In this document: piece after piece, positions 1 through 8,583 of the stretch
Layout of the letters: each line of letters opens with the position of its first letter
Position numbering within the stretch: the first letter of the stretch is position 1
Source: a virus
Strand: one strand, 5' to 3'
Length of the DNA stretch: 38,236 nucleotides
Virus record (IMG/VR): IMGVR_UViG_3300037508_000364
Location: 1-38,236 of that record
Program-made: the position numbers and the translations under genes
Notes under the pieces: generated by a model
The model's input: the letters and a program-made list of their open reading frames with translations, nothing else
Told to the model about the DNA's origin: nothing
Database searches by the model: none

Positions 1-171
1 TTGGGCAAGTTGGATGTAATTTTTCCACGTGAACTTAATTTTATTTCCCTCCATGTAAATGTTTATCTCACCTGCTAACTGGGCAAAATTAAGAGAATAA
101 CAAGCCACGTCACCAAGTGGCGATTTTAATGTGTCAGCTGATTTTAAAGCCTCTTTTAAATTAGTCTCCAT
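1..171 (-). CDS. Partial duplicate of the small lysis-region protein (cut by contig start)
   Basis: This is the first 57 codons of the 97-aa protein that is complete at 37893-38186. Here it runs off the left edge of the contig. It begins at an ATG whose complement is at 169-171, ten bases after the holin stop. The copy carries Leu where the complete copy has Ser (residue 15), because of the A/G mismatch. It is the same gene seen twice through the end overlap, not a second gene. Function is not recognised. Confidence 0.85.
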   Translation of the reverse strand, partial: METNLKEALKSADTLKSPLGDVACYSLNFAQLAGEINIYMEGNKIKFTWKNYIQLAQ

Positions 172-221
172 ATTATTTGTTTTAACGATTAAAAAAACGT
201 GTGATTAAAACGCCAAGATTT
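1..221. repeat. Terminal redundancy, left copy
   Basis: Bases 1-221 match 38016-38236 in the same orientation with a single mismatch (A at 128, G at 38143). This is expected when a circular or circularly permuted genome is assembled with overlapping ends, and gives a unit length of 38,015 bp. A true direct terminal repeat is the alternative. The mismatch falls in a coding region and changes Leu to Ser in the small protein encoded there. Confidence 0.95.
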
Positions 222-586
222 ACCCCTGTGATGCGTTTTATATTTTCCGAAATAGAATAAAGCTCCACCGTCGCAATTAAAAAAGCAGTCATGTACGTTA
301 TATTGAATGGAATAGAAAAAGTATTTCTTGCACCCTCGAATATGAGGATACCACAGAAATAAACGACTATCTTTTCCATGGTCCGATAAAGCCCCTTGCT
401 GTTTATCTTTTGCCCTTCCTTCTTTGCCGCGATGATACCAGTAGCCATGTCACCAAAAACCACAAATACTGTAAAAATTAAAAATCCCTTTATTGGTATG
501 AAAAATGAAAAAATATAGCCACAGCAAATCGCGTATGTTATTTTCTCCCATCCAAGGTGCAAAAGGTTGATTAAGGTTGTTTTCAT
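182..586 (-). CDS. Holin, phage_holin_4 (Cph1/toxin-secretion) type
   Basis: A 134-aa membrane protein with hydrophobic stretches near residues 16-45, 70-90 and 95-110. The loop after the second segment carries the family signature DMATGIIAAKKEGQKI followed by SKGLYRTMEKI, which I recognise from phage holins of the phage_holin_4 family. Such proteins form inner-membrane lesions that time lysis and release endolysin. The start ATG overlaps the stop of the upstream gene by one base (TAATG), implying coupled translation. Across the circle join the next minus-strand genes are a small protein and the amidase, so this is the lysis cassette at the end of the late operon. Confidence 0.85.
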   Translation of the reverse strand: MKTTLINLLHLGWEKITYAICCGYIFSFFIPIKGFLIFTVFVVFGDMATGIIAAKKEGQKINSKGLYRTMEKIVVYFCGILIFEGARNTFSIPFNITYMTAFLIATVELYSISENIKRITGVNLGVLITRFFNR

Positions 587-1188
587 TATTCCTTTTTTAC
601 GAGCCTAACATCATTCTCCACCGTTGCAAATTTACCATTAGCAAATTTATACAAGTCGTATTTTACACCATTGAATGAAAAGGTAATTTGATTTGTAAAT
701 GTCGAGAGTAATAGGTTTGTTGAAATTGTATATACTTTGCCGTTATCAGGATTAAAAATAAATCTGTTGGCATTGTTTATCTGAATCTCTCCCAGGATAT
801 TTTCCCCGTTGAATACCAATGTCCAATCGCCCAAAAAAGCAGTTGTGTCCCTAAGTGCCGTTGAGGTGTAAACAGGCTTACCACTTATTTGAAGGTGCAA
901 ATTATTGTAGTAATTAATCCGCTTCACCGCTTTGCCTTTTAAAATCAATGGCTTCGCATGGATGGCAATAGTGTTGCTTTGCCTTTCAGCATCGGTTACA
1001 AGCGCGTTAATGGCTGTTAAGCTATCACCAAGTATTTGTTTATTCCCTGTCACCGTGCTATCGCTGAACGTGGTCATAGTAACAATGTAATAAATATCGC
1101 CTTGCTTTTGGATGTAAACTGTGTCGGTAACAACGTCTTGCGATAAGGCAAGGAAAGGAATGAGTAAAAAGAAAAGTATGTTTTTCAT
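586..1188 (-). CDS. Putative secreted tail-region protein of unknown function
   Basis: A 200-aa protein that starts with a clear Sec-type signal sequence: MKN, then a hydrophobic core, then a likely signal peptidase I site after ALS (about residue 16-17). The mature part looks beta-rich, with no family I recognise. The segment VTGNKQILG (about residues 47-55) resembles GNKQRLG in the large fibre protein at 2332-5997 and may be a remnant of the same module. It lies between the S74-type fibre gene and the holin, and overlaps the holin start by one base. It could be a fibre accessory protein, or a secreted or envelope protein made late in infection. Confidence 0.7.
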   Translation of the reverse strand: MKNILFFLLIPFLALSQDVVTDTVYIQKQGDIYYIVTMTTFSDSTVTGNKQILGDSLTAINALVTDAERQSNTIAIHAKPLILKGKAVKRINYYNNLHLQISGKPVYTSTALRDTTAFLGDWTLVFNGENILGEIQINNANRFIFNPDNGKVYTISTNLLLSTFTNQITFSFNGVKYDLYKFANGKFATVENDVRLVKKE

Positions 1189-1189
1189 G

Positions 1190-2314
1190 TTATTTGTTTT
1201 CGAGGATTAAAATTCTTTGTTCAAGGGCTTTGATTAGAAGGTTTTGTTCTTGTATGGCTTTGGTTAAAAGTGGGATAAATGAACTATAAGCCATACTTAA
1301 AGTATCGCCATCACTTTTAACTATTGCATTAGAAAATTCTGTATTTGATAAAACATTATAAACATCTTGAGCAATAAAACCAATTTGTTTTGATTCATCT
1401 TTATTATATTCTTCTTTATAATTATACATGACTGGAGCTAATAAATTTATTAAATATAATGAACTATCTAAATTTTGAATATTATCTTTAATATTTAAAT
1501 CAGAACCATTAACATAATCACCAGCACCCCAAACACCCGTTCCATTTACTTGTAAATTATAAGCACCTCTGTCTGTTGTTCCAGCTATCCAAACTTCGCC
1601 ACTTGTATTTACTCTAATTCTTTCAGTGTTATTTGTAAAAATGGCAAATGGGTGATTTGTAACAGTTCTAAAAGCTACTGAAGGCGTTCCTAATGTTCCA
1701 AGACCATCTGCTAAAATATCACCAATTACTATATTATCGCCAATATTAGCACTTACTTTTATGGCTGCAAAACTGAAGCCAGATGTCGATGTATTTTCAA
1801 CTGCAATATTTGGAAATGTTGTAAATTGAGTTCCATTTGAATTTTTACGCAAAATTAAAGCATTATTGTCAAATGTAAGATTTTCACTTGTTGTTAACTG
1901 TGTTGCTGAAGATGAATATGGAACTCTATTTGCGGAAGTAAATGTAGTTAAATTCGTTCCCCCATTTGCCACCGCCAATGTTCCTGCTAATGTTACCGCG
2001 CCAGTTGTTGCAGTTGATGGAGTTAAGCCTGTTGTTCCCGCGCTAAATGAGGACACCGATACACCGCCACCTGCAAGGCTCCAATATGTCGTTGTTCTGT
2101 TGTAATGGTAAAATTTACTGTTTACCGTATCAAGAATGATATACGCACTTGTATCGCTGAATGGAGTAATGACATTCGTATCGTTTGCCACGCCTCGGAA
2201 CACCAGCCCATCGGCAGTCGTCTGTTCTCCAAGGCTTATCTTTTGATTACCGTTGGCAGGGTACTGTGCCAAAGCAAGGCAAGGGAAAAGGAGGAGGAAA
2301 AGGAGTTGTTTCAT
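1190..2314 (-). CDS. Tail fibre/spike protein with C-terminal S74 peptidase chaperone
   Basis: I start this at the ATG at 2314 (374 aa), 17 bases after the upstream stop. The longer frame adds 17 residues that hide the signal sequence. Residues 1-17 form a Sec-like signal ending in ALA. Residues ~20-83 match the N-terminal module of the 1221-aa neighbour (SLGEQTTADGLVFRG versus RLGWQTSGNGLVYRG). The middle is Ser/Thr/Gly/Asn-rich fibre sequence (GTLAVANGGTNLTTF). The C-terminus is an intramolecular chaperone of the peptidase S74 family: SDLNIKDNI with the Ser/Lys pair at residues 271 and 276, then APVMYNY, KQIGFIAQDV, and a final coiled coil. Such domains trimerise the fibre and then cut themselves off. 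Probably host-receptor binding. Confidence 0.85.
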   Translation of the reverse strand: MKQLLFLLLFPCLALAQYPANGNQKISLGEQTTADGLVFRGVANDTNVITPFSDTSAYIILDTVNSKFYHYNRTTTYWSLAGGGVSVSSFSAGTTGLTPSTATTGAVTLAGTLAVANGGTNLTTFTSANRVPYSSSATQLTTSENLTFDNNALILRKNSNGTQFTTFPNIAVENTSTSGFSFAAIKVSANIGDNIVIGDILADGLGTLGTPSVAFRTVTNHPFAIFTNNTERIRVNTSGEVWIAGTTDRGAYNLQVNGTGVWGAGDYVNGSDLNIKDNIQNLDSSLYLINLLAPVMYNYKEEYNKDESKQIGFIAQDVYNVLSNTEFSNAIVKSDGDTLSMAYSSFIPLLTKAIQEQNLLIKALEQRILILENK

Positions 2315-2331
2315 TTTATGTTTTTTAGTTT

Positions 2332-5300
2332 TTAATACATAGGAGCGTATGATAAAATATACCATTTTGTTCCGTCACTTTGAATAGTAGTACAATAACC
2401 ACCAACAATATCAACATTTGAACTTTCCCCATCAGTTCTTACAAATAAATTTGATGAAGGAGTAACTAAAGTTAATGCCTCATTCCCTTCTGGAATATCA
2501 AAAATAGATATAATGTACTTTATCCCATTTGCGTCAGATGCATTAGGAATTGTCAATGTTTTGTCAGCCGTTAATACCGTATAAATAATTGTGTGGTTAG
2601 CAGTCGTAGCAGTATAATCCGCATTACTTATTTTGACAATAGGTAATCCCATATTTTTTTTAAACAAAACATTTCCTTCAAACCTTGCAGAATCATTTAA
2701 TATTGCTTTGCCAGAAATTGTGCCACCTGTGCTATTATACTTTGCGTCAATGCGGCTTGATAAAGATGCCGTGTCTAAGTTTGTTAAAACATTGTTTCCA
2801 GCCTCGGTGATGTTGCCTGTGACCGCCAAGGTTGAACCAAGTGTTGTTGCGCCTGTGGCGTTGAGTGTTCCGTTGACGTCTAATTTGAAAGAAGGTGTAT
2901 CGTCGTTAATTCCCACGTTACCATCAAAATCAATAAATAATCTATTTGTATTTTGCGAACCAATACCCGATGTATAAAAAGCAAGTGAATTTCTCCTTGT
3001 GTCACCGCCTTGTTTTGCATAATTTCTCATACCACTTCCCATTGCGGAAGATTCCACGCCTTGAACACTTGAATTTGCAAGAAAAATATTTGCCGAACTT
3101 CCAACTAAATTAGAATCAGGAAAAACCATGACCGTACCACCTCTTAAAGTTGTTCCAACATTAAAAATACTTTGTTCGCCTATTCCTGCATTAAAAGGAA
3201 TATAAGTTGTTTTGGCAAATGTATTTAAATACTTTGCGTATAAATCACCAGTTAACGTTCCACCAGTTAAAGGCAGATAAGTCGATGCCGCCACGCCTGA
3301 CCTAAGATAATTTGTAAGCATGGAAGCGGTATCCGATAAATTTAATTTAGCTGCGAATCTGGAAGTTAAATTTAATAATGATGTGTCGGCTCTCCTTAAA
3401 TAAGGCGTTAGCATAGAAGCCGTATCGCTTATATTTACCTTTAAATTCAACGCTGTTTGTGTTGCCGTTGATACGGGTTTATTTGCATCCGAGGTATTGT
3501 CCACATTACTCAATCCAACCGCAAATTTGTCTAAAGTTTGAAATGTTTTGTCCCCTCTATAATATTGTCCTGTAGTTCCAGGTGTAATGTTATTTTGTTT
3601 GCCATTAAACGTAGTCCAATCAGTAGATGATAAATACCCATTTACACTACCAGTTGCCGCTGCCATGCTTATTTCTGGTGTTGTAGTATTGTTTTGTATG
3701 GATAAAGGTGTTCCACTTGCTATATTTACGCTTGTTACAGTACCTGCACCAATATCACTCCTAAAGTTAGCCGCAGTCCTTCCTGTCACTGTGTTATCAG
3801 CATTAAAGCGAGGAAAGGTAATGGCGGAAGGATTGGTTAAAGTGAACATTGATTGTCCTATCGTTGTGCCTCCTAAACTTGTTCGCCCTGTCGATGGCGT
3901 TAATCCTGTAGAACCACCATCCCATTTTAATCTATCTGTATAGGCTGTGTTCCAATTTGTACTATTATTTGTAATACTTGTTGTCCAAGTTGTGCCAGTG
4001 CTTAAAGCTATGCCTGCCTCTGGATAAACTGGATTGCCTGTTTGAGAAATACTAGCAGAACCAATTCCGGAGACTGTGACTAAAGTATAATTTTCACCTA
4101 ACTTGTAAGATGAAGTTGCTACTTTTATTTTATTTGTGTCAATGATAGAGAATTGGTCATTGATTAATAATTGTCCATTTCTAAAAAGTAAAATGTAAGA
4201 CCGTAATTGTATAGGAAATTTAACCGTAGTTGTCCATACTAATGTGTCGCTCGTAACATTGTTATATTCTTGCTTTAGTATTTTGATAGTATCATTCCCA
4301 ATTCTAACTTTTACAATGCTATCCCTAACATAATTATAAACCGTGTTCGAATCAACTCTTAAAGTTCCTGTTGTGGTAATCGTGCCACCTGTTAAGCCGT
4401 AGGCAGTCGCTACACTTGTAACCGTGCCTGTGCCTTTTAAATCTATTCTTGATGATAATGAAGCCGTATCAGTTGTATTTAATTTACTTGCAAATCTGGA
4501 AGTAAGATTTAATAAAGTAGTATCTGTCAACTCCATTAATACAGATAAATCTGCTGAAACTACTCCGGTTGTTGTTATTGGATTAGGGCTAACTGTTATC
4601 CCTGTACCTGCTGAAATAGATGTAAGGCTTCCCGATCCTCCACCACTTCCTGCACCTCCACCACGCGGAAAAATAACCGTGTAATTATCATTTACTTTGA
4701 ATGAGGTTGCTGCGATAACTACGCTTGTTGACGTTGGAATAGTGTATTGAGATGGTAATAAAATTTGTCCGTTGCGATATACTTGAACAACGGTAACGCC
4801 CCCAGGTATCAAAGTGTCACTTTGTGTCCATGTCAATGTTGAAGACGTTACTCCCGTTGTATAATCTTGCCTTGCATATAACCTTCCAGTTGTATCTGCA
4901 TATTCTTTGGTAGCGTAATTGGCTAACATTGCAGCCGTGTCACTTACTAAAAGAGTAGCCGTTGTATCGCGCCATAATCCATTAGAATAATACAAAGAAG
5001 CCTTGTCAACAGGTGATGAAATAGCAACATCATGAAGCTCACTTAACTTATATCCTGATGCCACGCGTATGGCTATTGTTCCATTGTTTGACGATGAATT
5101 GATACAAAAGCCTATTGGCATATCAATGTTAGGCGCAATAGGTTCAACGTCTGTCCAAACACCTGCCACAGTTGGCGAAGGGTAAAGGATTGCCCCAGCC
5201 GCAAAGGTATCAGTGTTAACTTGTCTTATTTTGCCAAATGATATAACGTATCCATCTTCACCGTTACTTAAATCGTGTGCCGTTATTCCTAATAAATACT

Positions 5301-5997
5301 TTGCATCTATTGAGCCGTTGGCGATAAACTTTGCAACCGTTATCCGGCCACTTGCCCCAACCGTGCCATTAGCATAAACAATGCTTCCTTTGGTAATGGT
5401 AGAGCCTGTTTGATTCTTAACCAACCAAAAGTTTTTGAATCCAAGTTCGTTTGGTACATTGTCATTTAATCCAAGTACCACCGTACCTAAATCAGAATCC
5501 CAACGCATCTTTGCCGTTTCTACATTGTTTGTCGGAACGCTTGTATCAAAAAATAAGCTATCAATAGGCTGTGCAAAAGAACCACCACCAACTAAAATAC
5601 TATCCCAATATGTCTGCCGCCAAACAAATATTGTACCTTTAACAGAATCTAAAAGTAAATAAGCTTTAACATTCTTATCTACATAACTTGAAGGCTTTGT
5701 AATGGTATCGTTTGAACGACCTCTGTAAACAAGCCCGTTTCCGCTAGTTTGCCAGCCTAATCTTTGTTTATTACCTGTCACTGGATAGGGAATAGAATCA
5801 ATAGAGGCATAAGATATTCCTGCCACCAATAGAAAAACAATAACAAGACCTTGCCGTTTGTTGCCTACTTTGTCAATAGCTTTGCCAATAAACTTTCGAG
5901 CAATTCCCATGACTAATTCATTCGCTAAAACTTTGGCAATATTCCCAACGGCTTTTAAAAACTTTCTTTCTTTTTTTGGTGCTTTTATTTCTTCCAT
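2332..5997 (-). CDS. Large tail fibre protein (1221 aa)
   Basis: Residues 1-48 are basic and amphipathic, and about 49-66 form a hydrophobic segment ending SYA, like a late signal sequence or membrane anchor. Next comes the ~70-aa module shared with the S74 fibre (GNKQRLGWQTSGNGLVYRG to the TYW...VGGG segment). Further on are two copies of a ~65-aa domain, one with LTWTQSDTLIPGG, VYRNGQILLPSQY and NDNYTVIF, the other with LVWTTTVKF, LFRNGQLLINDQF and GENYTLV. These are followed by fibre repeats (DTSLLNLTSRFA, TASLSSRID, VGLSNVDNTSDANKPVSTA, LPLTGGTLTGDL). The length, composition and repeats are typical of phage fibres. It starts in a TAATG overlap with the upstream gene. Cell attachment is the likely role; the export-like N-terminus is odd for a virion protein. 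Confidence 0.82.
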   Translation of the reverse strand: MEEIKAPKKERKFLKAVGNIAKVLANELVMGIARKFIGKAIDKVGNKRQGLVIVFLLVAGISYASIDSIPYPVTGNKQRLGWQTSGNGLVYRGRSNDTITKPSSYVDKNVKAYLLLDSVKGTIFVWRQTYWDSILVGGGSFAQPIDSLFFDTSVPTNNVETAKMRWDSDLGTVVLGLNDNVPNELGFKNFWLVKNQTGSTITKGSIVYANGTVGASGRITVAKFIANGSIDAKYLLGITAHDLSNGEDGYVISFGKIRQVNTDTFAAGAILYPSPTVAGVWTDVEPIAPNIDMPIGFCINSSSNNGTIAIRVASGYKLSELHDVAISSPVDKASLYYSNGLWRDTTATLLVSDTAAMLANYATKEYADTTGRLYARQDYTTGVTSSTLTWTQSDTLIPGGVTVVQVYRNGQILLPSQYTIPTSTSVVIAATSFKVNDNYTVIFPRGGGAGSGGGSGSLTSISAGTGITVSPNPITTTGVVSADLSVLMELTDTTLLNLTSRFASKLNTTDTASLSSRIDLKGTGTVTSVATAYGLTGGTITTTGTLRVDSNTVYNYVRDSIVKVRIGNDTIKILKQEYNNVTSDTLVWTTTVKFPIQLRSYILLFRNGQLLINDQFSIIDTNKIKVATSSYKLGENYTLVTVSGIGSASISQTGNPVYPEAGIALSTGTTWTTSITNNSTNWNTAYTDRLKWDGGSTGLTPSTGRTSLGGTTIGQSMFTLTNPSAITFPRFNADNTVTGRTAANFRSDIGAGTVTSVNIASGTPLSIQNNTTTPEISMAAATGSVNGYLSSTDWTTFNGKQNNITPGTTGQYYRGDKTFQTLDKFAVGLSNVDNTSDANKPVSTATQTALNLKVNISDTASMLTPYLRRADTSLLNLTSRFAAKLNLSDTASMLTNYLRSGVAASTYLPLTGGTLTGDLYAKYLNTFAKTTYIPFNAGIGEQSIFNVGTTLRGGTVMVFPDSNLVGSSANIFLANSSVQGVESSAMGSGMRNYAKQGGDTRRNSLAFYTSGIGSQNTNRLFIDFDGNVGINDDTPSFKLDVNGTLNATGATTLGSTLAVTGNITEAGNNVLTNLDTASLSSRIDAKYNSTGGTISGKAILNDSARFEGNVLFKKNMGLPIVKISNADYTATTANHTIIYTVLTADKTLTIPNASDANGIKYIISIFDIPEGNEALTLVTPSSNLFVRTDGESSNVDIVGGYCTTIQSDGTKWYILSYAPMY

Positions 5998-6368
5998 TAG
6001 TTTATGTTTATGGCAAATACAATGTAATTACTTCCATCGTAATGTGTGTTAGCATCTATTGTAATAGTGGCAGGTGCCGTTATTACATATTGACTTTCTA
6101 TTAATTTCTGTCCATTCTGGTACACATGAATAGAAGCATTTAAGTTAGTAACTGGCAATGTTCCATTGTTCTGTGTCCATGTTAAAACATTGGATGATGC
6201 TGCAAGAAATTCTTGATTAAAAATAGAAACGGCAGAGCCATTAACTGTCACATTATTTATAGTTTCCGTGACGTTATTATTTACCACTCCACCACTTCCG
6301 GCATTGTTTGCCACCTGGTTAAAGTCACGAGGTTTGGATAATACGGTTCTTTCTGTATAGTTAGGCAT
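5997..6368 (-). CDS. Small tail-tip/fibre adaptor with the same beta domain as the large fibre
   Basis: A 123-aa protein. The first ~45 residues are polar and Asn/Val-rich (MPNYTERTVL, then SGGVVNNNVTETINNVTVNG), typical of fibre shafts. Residues ~55-120 hold LTWTQNNGTLPV, VYQNGQKLIESQY and DGSNYIVFAI, the same domain found twice in the 1221-aa fibre. The start overlaps the end of the tail-tip gene by 8 bases, and the stop overlaps the fibre start by one base. It may be the part that joins fibre to tail tip. I do not recognise a named family. Confidence 0.72.
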   Translation of the reverse strand: MPNYTERTVLSKPRDFNQVANNAGSGGVVNNNVTETINNVTVNGSAVSIFNQEFLAASSNVLTWTQNNGTLPVTNLNASIHVYQNGQKLIESQYVITAPATITIDANTHYDGSNYIVFAININ

Positions 6369-8583
6369 CTAATTCTATTTTAAAGTAATCACCTTGCCAA
6401 ATTTCTGTTTTTAAATCAAGACTGCCTCTTTCAAAAACGTAATATCCGGATGAATATTCTATAACTTTATGAGGCAAATAAGGATTATCAACTGATAGAT
6501 TTTGAAACGGCATATCTACCATGCGTAGCTTTGGAGTAAGTTGACCGCGTATTACTTCGTTTACTAATAGCTGTGTGACGTTGTTAAAGCCCGATCCGTT
6601 GCCAACATCCCAACTACTACTATTTTCATACGTACCAGATTCAAGAACCTTTAATCCTCCATCAGTTGTCTTGCTGGGCCCGTCACCAATGTAGGTATCA
6701 AGGCTAAAAACTGTGGAAGATTTATCGTCGTTATCAGAGCCGTATTCAAGAATATCGCTTTGCCCAGAAACTGCACCTGTTGGTAGAAATTCAAGATAGT
6801 TATTGCTAAGTAAATACGATACATTAAAGTTAGAAATGATACTACTTCCTGCCTCGTTTCTCATTTCTTTTAATCTCATTTCCCATACATATTCCGCACT
6901 TTCGGGAATATCTAATGTATCAAATGTGATAGTTTTGTAAGCAACAAAAGCAGCATCAGCCGTTATTGTTTCTGTGTTAAATTCATATTCGTAAAAGCTA
7001 TTCTCCCACGTTGCAGGCTCCAATTGAAAATTAAATCCATTAGTGTAAGTCACACCTCTTTTTAAATACTTGTTTTCTTGCTTTACCTGTAATGACTTTA
7101 TTTTACCGGTAAAGCCTGGTGATGATACACTATCTAATTTTAATGTGTCTGTATTAGTTGATAAAAGAACATAATCGTAATCACCACTTTCTGTAATTGT
7201 TTTCGTTACTCCTCCTAAACGCAATCTAAGACTACCACTATTTTCTATATCAACTTTTATTTTAACATAATATTTCCTTCCGGATGTAACTGTAAATGTA
7301 GTATAAAATGCTTCCGTAGCTATTAAAGTACCTTCAAGTATTTTGTTATCAATTATCCATCCGCTGCCTAATGTCCAGTTAGCTGATTCAAAACCTTGTA
7401 AAGGAAAGCTATTAATAATAGATGCTACCTTAACGGCAAACACAAATTGATAAGGCTCAAAATTAGCAGGATTTAAAGCCTGGGCATAAAATCCAAGTAT
7501 GCCAGTATAACTTAATCGAGCATCAGGATTAGAGGCATCTAATGTGGGAGTAGTTGTAATTATTGGAGTATCATTTGTAGCATAATTATATTCCACACCT
7601 GCTAATAAGTTTTGTTTAGCAAAGTGATTATAACGTATAACTACATTTTTTAAAGCAGGATAATAAGTCCATTTACCACCACTCAATCTCATTAGGTCGC
7701 TTCCTGGAAGATTAGTTTGAATATTAGATAGCGTTAAATCTTCGGTAAATGTACCTGATTGCTGAATGCCAAAAGCATTGTATTTAAAGTATCTTTTAGT
7801 AGTTGGAGTTCTCGAATATTCATTTACTTGAATAAACCAATATTGATTCCCACTAAATATTAATCTTGCTCCAAAAGTTTGGCAAATCTTTTTTAGAACT
7901 TCGTAGCAACTTTGATACACATAATTACTTTTTGTGTCTTTGTGGTAAAATGCCCGATGTTGTATGACTGTCAATAAAGAGTAATCAGAGGAAGCATTGT
8001 AGGCTATTGTGTTCTCATGCCAATTAAAAATAGTGTGTAATACCGGCAAACTATTTGCCACCAAGTTCTCCTGCACAAAATCCAACTGATTAAGGCAATT
8101 TAAAATATGTTGTACTACTGTATCCTGCCCATTGTAGGGCCCAACCGCACTTTTGTAGTCCAATGTCTTTAACCAACCTAATCCATCTATTGCAGATATT
8201 TGAGCCTGATAACCTATTACTAATGGCACGTCTTCAAACTCTACTAAATCTGTAACTATATAGCCATACCACTTAAACGATACAGTTGTGTTATCATCTT
8301 CGTAGGCTGTGAGCTCCATTGTAAACCTTCCTTCCACTGCCAAGCCAATGTCAAGAAGCAAGGTTTCAAGATCACTATTATTAATTAATAAAGACAATGA
8401 ACAACGTGAGCCAATGATAGGTGTAAATCTTTCTTGCCCCTGCTGACTTTCACTGTCATATTGCAGCTGTAAACCAATAGTATCAAAATCATAAGTCATA
8501 CCGGAAAAGACCTTGTCTTTAATAGCAACTACTATCTTCCTGCCTTTCTCGTTATAAACTGTCGTTTGAAACCTTGCTGCCAT
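6361..8583 (-). CDS. Tail-tip/baseplate protein (putative distal tail or hub protein)
   Basis: A 740-aa protein directly after the tape measure gene, where siphoviruses encode distal tail and hub proteins. It opens with MAARFQTTVYNEKGRKIVV and a beta-rich region typical of tail-tip proteins found in Bacteroidota phages and prophages. About residues 395-500 look like an inserted beta-sandwich of carbohydrate-binding type (GWIIDNKILEG, FTVTSGRKYYVKIKV, GSLRLRLGGVTKTI). The C-terminal part (LRMVDMPFQNL, ILEYGSDNDDKS) is not recognised. Translational coupling by TAATG with the tape measure gene and by an 8-base overlap with the next. The role is inferred mainly from gene order. Confidence 0.7.
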   Translation of the reverse strand: MAARFQTTVYNEKGRKIVVAIKDKVFSGMTYDFDTIGLQLQYDSESQQGQERFTPIIGSRCSLSLLINNSDLETLLLDIGLAVEGRFTMELTAYEDDNTTVSFKWYGYIVTDLVEFEDVPLVIGYQAQISAIDGLGWLKTLDYKSAVGPYNGQDTVVQHILNCLNQLDFVQENLVANSLPVLHTIFNWHENTIAYNASSDYSLLTVIQHRAFYHKDTKSNYVYQSCYEVLKKICQTFGARLIFSGNQYWFIQVNEYSRTPTTKRYFKYNAFGIQQSGTFTEDLTLSNIQTNLPGSDLMRLSGGKWTYYPALKNVVIRYNHFAKQNLLAGVEYNYATNDTPIITTTPTLDASNPDARLSYTGILGFYAQALNPANFEPYQFVFAVKVASIINSFPLQGFESANWTLGSGWIIDNKILEGTLIATEAFYTTFTVTSGRKYYVKIKVDIENSGSLRLRLGGVTKTITESGDYDYVLLSTNTDTLKLDSVSSPGFTGKIKSLQVKQENKYLKRGVTYTNGFNFQLEPATWENSFYEYEFNTETITADAAFVAYKTITFDTLDIPESAEYVWEMRLKEMRNEAGSSIISNFNVSYLLSNNYLEFLPTGAVSGQSDILEYGSDNDDKSSTVFSLDTYIGDGPSKTTDGGLKVLESGTYENSSSWDVGNGSGFNNVTQLLVNEVIRGQLTPKLRMVDMPFQNLSVDNPYLPHKVIEYSSGYYVFERGSLDLKTEIWQGDYFKIELDA

